This document shows, one piece after another, positions 5,642 through 10,770 of a stretch of DNA of 10,770 nt. The DNA is taken from contig CALMLK010000151.1 of the NCBI GenBank assembly GCA_937868035.1, forward strand, positions 1 through 10,770, written 5' to 3'. The position numbers and the translations under genes were made by a program. Below the pieces are notes generated by a model. The model had not been told where the DNA came from. It ran no database searches and saw nothing but the letters and a program-made list of their open reading frames with translations. Each line of letters opens with the position of its first letter. Position 1 is the first letter of the stretch. Origin of the DNA: an uncultured Alphaproteobacteria bacterium. Lineage in GTDB: Bacteria > Pseudomonadota > Alphaproteobacteria > Rhizobiales > Aestuariivirgaceae.

Positions 5642-8242
5642 ATGGCGGTGACGGCGCGGAAGACATCCAAGCGTGCGGCGGCGGGCAAGGCGGCCTCGCT
5701 CAAGACCTATCAGCGCAAGCGCGACTTCAGCAAGACCACCGAACCACCTGCCGGTCCGCGCGGGAAAATCACAGGACAGCGTTTCGTGGTGCAGAAGCAC
5801 GACGCGCGGCGGCTGCATTTCGATCTGCGGCTGGAACTGGATGGCGTGCTGAAAAGCTGGGCTGTCACCAAGGGCCCCAGCATGACGGCCGGCGTGCGCC
5901 GCCTCGCCGTGGAAACCGAGGACCACCCCATCGGCTACATTGATTGGGAAGGTGTCATTCCCAAGGGGCAGTATGGCGGCGGCACCATGATCGTGTGGGA
6001 CCAGGCAAGCTGGACCGCCGAGGGCGATGCGGCAGCCTCCCTGAGGGCCGGAAAGCCGTCGTTTGAACTGAAGGGACAACGGCTGCACGGGCGCTGGACG
6101 CTGGTTCGCATGAAGCCCGAGGGCAAGCGGCACAACTGGCTGCTCATCAAGGGCCACGACGAGCACGCGCTGACCGAAGGATCAGCCGAGCCCGTGGAGA
6201 CACAAACCTCGTCGCTCAAATCCGGACTCGCCAATAGTGATCTCGAAGGAGGCGCGCTCCGTCCCGATCACAAGGCGCGGCAGGCGAAGGCGGGGAAACT
6301 CCCTGCTGTCTCCACCACCAACCTCCGCAAGATCGCCGGTGCCGCGGGGGGCATCCTTCCGGCCTTTGTGGAGCCGAGCCTTGCGCTCAGCGTCACCGGT
6401 CCGCCCAAGGGCAAGCAGTGGATTCACGAGATCAAGCACGACGGCTACCGCATGCAGGCGCGAATCGAAGGCGGCAAGGTCACGCTCCTCACCCGCAAGG
6501 GCCTGGACTGGACGGCCCGCTTTCCCCCCATTGCGCAGCGGCTTGCCGAATTGCCCGTGGGCGCGGCCCTGATCGATGGCGAGATCATCGTGCAGGATGC
6601 CTCCGGCCATTCCAGTTTCAGCGGCTTGCAGGATGATCTCAAGGCGAAGCGGCACAACCGCCTCGTCTACTTCATGTTCGACATCATGCATTGCAATGGC
6701 GTGGACCTCAGGGGCGCAGCACTCGCCGATCGCAAGGAGGTCTTGCGGCAGGTCATCGCGGCGGCACCGCAGTCGTTTGCGCTTCGCTTCAGCGATCATT
6801 TCGGAGAGGCCACGAACAAGGACATCCTGGGTGAAGCCTGCCGCCTGGGCCTGGAAGGCATTGTCTCGAAGCGCACAGATCTTCCTTACGTGTCGGGCCG
6901 GGGTGACCACTGGCAGAAGTCCAAGTGCTCCCTGCGACAGGAGTTCATCGTGGTGGGCTTCGTGCGGTCTGCGGCGCAACCGCGTGCTGTGGGATCATTG
7001 GTGCTGGCCTATCACGAGGGAGACGCCCTGGTGCACGCGGGCCGCGCTGGCACGGGGCTTGATACCAAGGAAGCTGCGGCACTGGCCGAGCGGCTGGAGC
7101 CGCTCAAGACCACCATGCCGCACTTCGCCAGCGATCCGCCGCCGCTGGCACGGCGCGGCGTGATCTGGGTGAAGCCGCAACTGGCGGCCGAGATCGAATA
7201 CCGGGGCTGGTCCTCGCAGGGGCTTCTGCGCCAGGCCGCCATCAAGGGCCTGCGCGACGACAAGCCGGAATCCGAGATCGTGCTGGAACATGCCGAAGCG
7301 CCGCATGATGATCCTACCAGTGCCAAGCCGAAGCGTGCCGCCAAGGCGAAGGTTGCGGCGAAGCCCGGCAAGGTGGCGGCAGTATCCGCCAGTCCGTCAG
7401 GTGCTCCCACCCTCACCCATCCCGACAAGCTGCTGTGGGCGGATGTGAAGGTGAGCAAGCGAATGCTTGCGGACTACTATTCGCAGGTGGCCGAACGGTG
7501 CCTGCCCCACGTGGCGGGCCGCGTACTCGCCCTGCTGCGGTGCCCGGAAGGCACGGCAGGGCAATGTTTCTTCGCCAAACATGCCTGGATGGGAACGTCG
7601 CAACATATCCGGCAGGTGGATGCCGGCAGCGAAAAGCCGATGCTGGCGATTGACGATGTAAACGGGCTCATCAGCCTCGTGCAGATGAACGTGCTGGAGA
7701 TCCATGTCTGGGGATCGCTGGTGACGCACATCGAGACTCCCGACCGCATCATCTTCGATCTCGATCCCGACGAGGCTGTCTCGTGGACAACGCTTCGCGA
7801 TGCCGCCATGGAGGTGAAGGACCGGCTGTCGAAACTGGGATTGACCAGTTTCGTGAAAAGCACAGGCGGCAAGGGTCTGCACGTCGTCGTGCCAGTGCTG
7901 CCTGAAGCGGATTGGGACACGGTGAAGAATTTCACCAAGGCCTTCGCCATGATCATGTCGCAGGACAGCCCGGAAAAATATCTCGCCGTGATGAGCAAGA
8001 CCCGGCGCAAGGGGCGCATCTTCATCGACTACCTGCGCAACGGTCGCGGGGCCACGGCGATCGCCCCCTATTCCACCCGGGCGCGGCCGAAAGCCCCCGT
8101 CTCCCTGCCGCTGGACTGGAACGACCTCAGGGGGGACCGGCCGGTGTTCACGGTGCCCGACATCCTGAAGGCCGGGAAATTACCTGTTGATCCGTGGACG
8201 GATTTCGCCAAAATCCGCCAGAAGATGCCGCGCCTGGGCTGA
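5642..8242 (+). CDS. ligD: LigD, multifunctional ATP-dependent DNA ligase of end joining
   Basis: This 866-residue enzyme has three domains in the order phosphoesterase, ligase, polymerase. The 3'-phosphoesterase domain (about 30-175) shows FVVQKHDARRLHFDLRLE (H53, H59, D61) and EDHPIGY (H95). The ligase domain (about 240-545) has the adenylated lysine K265 in EIKHDGYR, then YFMFDIM, LEGIVSKR and WQKSKC. A Lys/Ala-rich linker (about 560-585) leads to the primase-like polymerase domain (about 592-860). That domain has metal-binding D706 and D708 in FDLDPDE and the STGGKGLH loop. All three active sites look intact. The enzyme trims, fills and seals ends held by Ku. The order is that of Pseudomonas and rhizobial LigD; mycobacterial LigD has the polymerase first. 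It starts 6 bp after ku and is probably co-transcribed with it. Confidence 0.96.
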   Translation: MAVTARKTSKRAAAGKAASLKTYQRKRDFSKTTEPPAGPRGKITGQRFVVQKHDARRLHFDLRLELDGVLKSWAVTKGPSMTAGVRRLAVETEDHPIGYIDWEGVIPKGQYGGGTMIVWDQASWTAEGDAAASLRAGKPSFELKGQRLHGRWTLVRMKPEGKRHNWLLIKGHDEHALTEGSAEPVETQTSSLKSGLANSDLEGGALRPDHKARQAKAGKLPAVSTTNLRKIAGAAGGILPAFVEPSLALSVTGPPKGKQWIHEIKHDGYRMQARIEGGKVTLLTRKGLDWTARFPPIAQRLAELPVGAALIDGEIIVQDASGHSSFSGLQDDLKAKRHNRLVYFMFDIMHCNGVDLRGAALADRKEVLRQVIAAAPQSFALRFSDHFGEATNKDILGEACRLGLEGIVSKRTDLPYVSGRGDHWQKSKCSLRQEFIVVGFVRSAAQPRAVGSLVLAYHEGDALVHAGRAGTGLDTKEAAALAERLEPLKTTMPHFASDPPPLARRGVIWVKPQLAAEIEYRGWSSQGLLRQAAIKGLRDDKPESEIVLEHAEAPHDDPTSAKPKRAAKAKVAAKPGKVAAVSASPSGAPTLTHPDKLLWADVKVSKRMLADYYSQVAERCLPHVAGRVLALLRCPEGTAGQCFFAKHAWMGTSQHIRQVDAGSEKPMLAIDDVNGLISLVQMNVLEIHVWGSLVTHIETPDRIIFDLDPDEAVSWTTLRDAAMEVKDRLSKLGLTSFVKSTGGKGLHVVVPVLPEADWDTVKNFTKAFAMIMSQDSPEKYLAVMSKTRRKGRIFIDYLRNGRGATAIAPYSTRARPKAPVSLPLDWNDLRGDRPVFTVPDILKAGKLPVDPWTDFAKIRQKMPRLG

Positions 8243-8248
8243 CGGCAA

Positions 8249-8286
8249 TTTCGAAACATATTGACATTTCAAAATACAAATGTTCA
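8249..8286 (+). promoter_or_regulatory. AT-rich candidate operator/promoter of the dehydrogenase operon
   Basis: The 88-bp gap after ligD holds an AT-rich patch. It contains two similar direct repeats 18 bp apart, TTTCGAAACA (8249-8258) and TTTCAAAATA (8267-8276). It also has an inverted repeat ACATTT-N8-AAATGT (8264-8283) and a consensus-like TTGACA (8261-8266), though no good -10 lies 16-18 bp after that. TTTCG-type repeats are common in DeoR-family operators such as GlpR, but no regulator gene is in the window. Position and composition suggest regulation; the factor is unknown. Confidence 0.45.
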
Positions 8287-8330
8287 GTGCGGACACTCTT
8301 TCACCGTCCGCAAGCGAGGAACACCCTGAC

Positions 8331-9368
8331 GTGAAGGCCGCCGTGCTGAAGCAGGTGAACGACATCAGCTGCACCTCCGTTCCCGAGCCCCGGCTGGAGG
8401 CGGGGGACCTCTTGGTGAAGGTCCGGGCGGCGACGATCTGCGGCACCGACATCCGTATCATCCGCGGCCGCAAGACGGCAGGCGTGCGCTATCCCTCCAT
8501 CCTCGGCCACGAGTTTTCCGGCGAGATCGCCGATACCGGCGGCCATGCCCAGTTCTCCCTTGGCCAGGCCGTGACCGTGTGTCCGGCCTTCGCTTGCGGC
8601 CATTGCCCAGCCTGCATCTCCGGTGCTGAAAACCTCTGCCACAATCTCGTCGCCATGGGTTACGGGATCGACGGCGGCTTTGCGGAATACGTCCGCATCC
8701 CCGTCCAGGGTGTGTTGTCGGGAAATGTGTTTGAGCTGCCGGAGGGCGTGACGTTTGAAGCTGCTGCGCTGGCAGAGCCGCTGGCTTGCGTGATCAATGG
8801 CCAGGAGCGCGTCAGGGTCGGCTTGGGCGATACCGTGGTCGTGCTGGGAGCGGGGCCGATCGGATTGCTGCATGTGCAATTGGCGAAGCTCTCGGGGGCC
8901 AGCCGCATCATCGTGAGTCAGCGCAGTGCGCTGCGACGCGCCGCTGCCCTCGCCGCCGGAGCCGACACGGTGATTGATCCCACGACGGAGAACGTGATCG
9001 AGCGGGTGCGTGCGCTGACCGGCGGGCAGGGGGCGGATGTCGCCATCTGCGCCATCGGTGATCCGTCGCTTGCCAACGATGCCATCCACATGGTGCGTCT
9101 GCGCGGGCGCGTCAGCCTCTTTGCCGGATTTGCCAAGGGCACGGAAGCCGCACTCGACGTCAATGCCATCCACTACAGCGAACTCCTGGTGACGGGCGCC
9201 TTCGGGCTCTCCCGCCTGCAATTCCGCACGGCGCTCCAGATGATCGCCAGCGGACATATCAACGCCGCCTCGCTCCTCAGCCACCGCTTCCCGCTGTCGG
9301 ATTTCTCCGCAGCGCTCGCCACGGCAGAGCAAGGCTCGGCCATCAAGGTCTCACTCCTCAACACCTGA
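8331..9368 (+). CDS. Zinc-dependent alcohol/polyol dehydrogenase (medium-chain family)
   Basis: The 345-residue protein resembles sorbitol, butanediol and threonine dehydrogenases, which oxidise a secondary hydroxyl with a nicotinamide cofactor. Catalytic zinc ligands are C38 (ICGTD) and H60-E61 (GHEFSG). The structural zinc set C89, C92, C95, C103 is complete. The nucleotide-binding GAGPIG is at 173-178. Where NAD-using relatives usually have Asp at the end of the second Rossmann strand, this one has Gln-Arg (VSQRS, about 195-199), which may favour NADP. I chose GTG 8331 (MKAAVLK, the usual family start), with GAGGA ten bases upstream. ATG 8280 lies inside the putative operator and has no ribosome binding site. 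The next gene follows after 3 bp. The substrate is not determinable; a sugar alcohol or its phosphate pathway fits the context. Confidence 0.88.
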   Translation: MKAAVLKQVNDISCTSVPEPRLEAGDLLVKVRAATICGTDIRIIRGRKTAGVRYPSILGHEFSGEIADTGGHAQFSLGQAVTVCPAFACGHCPACISGAENLCHNLVAMGYGIDGGFAEYVRIPVQGVLSGNVFELPEGVTFEAAALAEPLACVINGQERVRVGLGDTVVVLGAGPIGLLHVQLAKLSGASRIIVSQRSALRRAAALAAGADTVIDPTTENVIERVRALTGGQGADVAICAIGDPSLANDAIHMVRLRGRVSLFAGFAKGTEAALDVNAIHYSELLVTGAFGLSRLQFRTALQMIASGHINAASLLSHRFPLSDFSAALATAEQGSAIKVSLLNT

Positions 9369-9371
9369 TTC

Positions 9372-10770
9372 ATGCCCATGACACCAACTGCACCTGCTCC
9401 CCTGAAATCCCACTATTCCGTTCTCATCATCGGCGCCGGCATCAATGGTTGCGGCACCTTCCGCGACTTGTGCCTGCAAGGCGTGGATTGCCTGCTCATC
9501 GACCGGGGCGACATCTGCGGCGGCGCCAGTGCGGCACCGTCGCGCCTCATCCACGGCGGCATCAAGTATCTCGAGACACGCGAATTCCGGCTGGTGCGCG
9601 AGTCCGCCATGGAGCGGAACCGGTTGCTGCGCAACGCGCCACACTATGTGAAGGCGCTGGAAACGGTGTTTCCGTCGCGCTCGCTGTTCGCGGGCCTTGT
9701 TCCGGCGGCGCTGGGCTTTCTCGGTTTCAACACGACGATCAAGAAGCGAGGCGCCATCCTCATCGAACTCGGATTGCGGATCTATGATTTCTACAGCCGC
9801 AAGGTCCAGGCGCTGCCGGACCACTACTCGATGAACAAGACGCGTCTGCACAGCGAATATCCGGCGATCACGCCTGATCTCATCGCTGCGGGTGTCTACA
9901 ACGAAGGCCGGGTCACGCACGCTGAACGCCTCGGCATGGAACTGGTGCAGGATGGCCTTGCGGCCAATCCGGCAAGTGCCCTCGGCACCTATACGCAGGT
10001 GACCGGCGCAAAGGGCCGCACGCTCTCGCTGAAGCATGAGGTGACGGGGACGGTGCATGAGGTCACGGCCGACGTGATCATCAATGCCGGCGGTGCCTGG
10101 ATCGACAAGGTCAATGCCGGCATGGGCATTGCCTCCCGGCACATGGGCGGATCGAAGGGCGCGCACCTCATCGTCCGGAACGATGCGCTGGTCGCCGCGC
10201 TCAAGGGGCGCATGCTTTATTTCGGCACGTCCGACGGGCGCTTCAACCTCATCTATCCCTTCTTCGGCAATGCGCTGGTGGGATCCACCGACATTGCGGT
10301 GAAGGATCCGGACCAGGCCTATTGCAGCACGGAAGAGGCGGATTACCTGCTCAACACGGTGCGCGAAATCCTGCCGGACATCAAGGTGAGCCGCGACGAC
10401 GTGGTGCTCACCTATTGTGGCGTGCGGCCGCTGCCGCGCTCCGAGGGCAAGGACATTGGCGTGGTGACGCGCGACCATGCCATCGCGCGCGATACGTTGC
10501 CCGGAACGGATGTGCCCGTGCTGTCGCTGATCGGCGGAAAGTGGACGACACACCGGGCCTTTTCCGAGCAGAGTGCCGATGCGGTGCTGGTGCTCCTCAA
10601 GCGCGCCCGCAAGGTGACAACCGAAGACCTCGCCATCGGTGGCGGACGCGATTATCCGAAAGCGGATGATGCCCGCGCTGCTTTCGTCAGCGGGCTTGCG
10701 AAAATGCTCGGCGTCGACACGGCGCGCGCCACGCTGCCCGATACGGTTTCGCATGCGGACGCCGCCGCCA
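9372..10770 (+). CDS. FAD-dependent glycerol-3-phosphate dehydrogenase/oxidase family protein (GlpD/EryB-like), 3' end missing
   Basis: The frame is open from ATG 9372 to the window end, 466 codons with no stop; family members have about 500 or more residues. The FAD-binding GAGINGCG is at 21-28 after a hydrophobic strand. SAAPSRLIHGGIKYLE (about 53-68) is the family signature next to the flavin. VIINAGGAW (about 235-243), GVRPLPR (near 355) and LIGGKWTTHR (about 384-393) are further conserved FAD-domain blocks. Such enzymes oxidise glycerol 3-phosphate or related polyol phosphates (for example erythritol phosphate in EryB) and pass electrons to quinone at the membrane. The gene begins 3 bp after the zinc dehydrogenase, so the pair is probably one operon. 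A second ATG at 9378 is an equally possible start. GlpD versus EryB or another polyol-phosphate enzyme cannot be decided here. Confidence 0.9.
   Translation, partial: MPMTPTAPAPLKSHYSVLIIGAGINGCGTFRDLCLQGVDCLLIDRGDICGGASAAPSRLIHGGIKYLETREFRLVRESAMERNRLLRNAPHYVKALETVFPSRSLFAGLVPAALGFLGFNTTIKKRGAILIELGLRIYDFYSRKVQALPDHYSMNKTRLHSEYPAITPDLIAAGVYNEGRVTHAERLGMELVQDGLAANPASALGTYTQVTGAKGRTLSLKHEVTGTVHEVTADVIINAGGAWIDKVNAGMGIASRHMGGSKGAHLIVRNDALVAALKGRMLYFGTSDGRFNLIYPFFGNALVGSTDIAVKDPDQAYCSTEEADYLLNTVREILPDIKVSRDDVVLTYCGVRPLPRSEGKDIGVVTRDHAIARDTLPGTDVPVLSLIGGKWTTHRAFSEQSADAVLVLLKRARKVTTEDLAIGGGRDYPKADDARAAFVSGLAKMLGVDTARATLPDTVSHADAAA

Noticed and set aside
4820..6166. 448-codon minus-strand open frame opposite ku and ligD
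   Set aside because: It covers the intact Ku and LigD domains on the other strand; its translation is low-complexity Leu/Arg/Gly/His with no recognisable domain.
8280..8330. Upstream ATG at 8280 as start of the zinc dehydrogenase
   Set aside because: There is no ribosome binding site, the ATG lies within the repeat-rich control region, and the extra 17 residues are not family-like; GTG 8331 gives the canonical start.
9351..10754. 467-codon minus-strand open frame, the longest closed frame at the right end
   Set aside because: The opposite strand encodes a continuous FAD enzyme with GAGINGCG and HGGIKYLE motifs. The minus frame is a His/Arg-rich shadow with no domain.

Overview
The window is GC-rich, densely packed chromosomal DNA from an alphaproteobacterium, most likely of the order Hyphomicrobiales (rhizobia and relatives). 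This rests on the protein styles, the ku-ligD pair with LigD domains in the order phosphoesterase-ligase-polymerase, and a promoter of the EcfG general-stress type that is specific to Alphaproteobacteria. The genus cannot be fixed from sequence alone.

Layout. Bases 1-35 look like leftover Illumina P5 adapter plus its poly-A/T linker, so the window probably starts at a contig end. Next is the N-terminal part of a glutathione-dependent formaldehyde dehydrogenase (minus strand), then a divergent single-domain ModE-type regulator (398-745). The regulator converges, with only 6 bp between stop codons, on a tight minus-strand modABC molybdate-uptake operon (3330 down to 752). A perfect 13-bp inverted repeat with the geometry of a ModE operator (3338-3373) lies directly in front of modA and runs into its ribosome binding site. 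Upstream of that, also on the minus strand, are cysK (cysteine synthase) and a 58-residue single-membrane-span protein.

The plus-strand half starts with ku and ligD, a two-gene non-homologous end-joining operon. Its intergenic promoter matches the EcfG consensus (GGAAC, 17 bp, CGTT). The -35 of that promoter is half of a GTTCC-GG-GGAAC dyad whose other half could serve a weaker promoter for the small membrane protein. This suggests stress-induced double-strand-break repair. After ligD an AT-rich regulatory patch leads into a zinc alcohol dehydrogenase and an FAD-dependent glycerol-3-phosphate-dehydrogenase-type enzyme. The two are 3 bp apart and probably start a polyol or sugar-alcohol catabolic operon that runs off the window.

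Points to check first: the Walker B aspartate of ModC is replaced by tyrosine; the likely adapter at the left end; the EcfG-type promoter of ku-ligD and its possible divergent partner; and the overlap of the modA operator with the modA ribosome binding site. No RNA genes, insertion sequences, CRISPR arrays or phage genes were seen, and no stretch over 300 bp lacks a gene.
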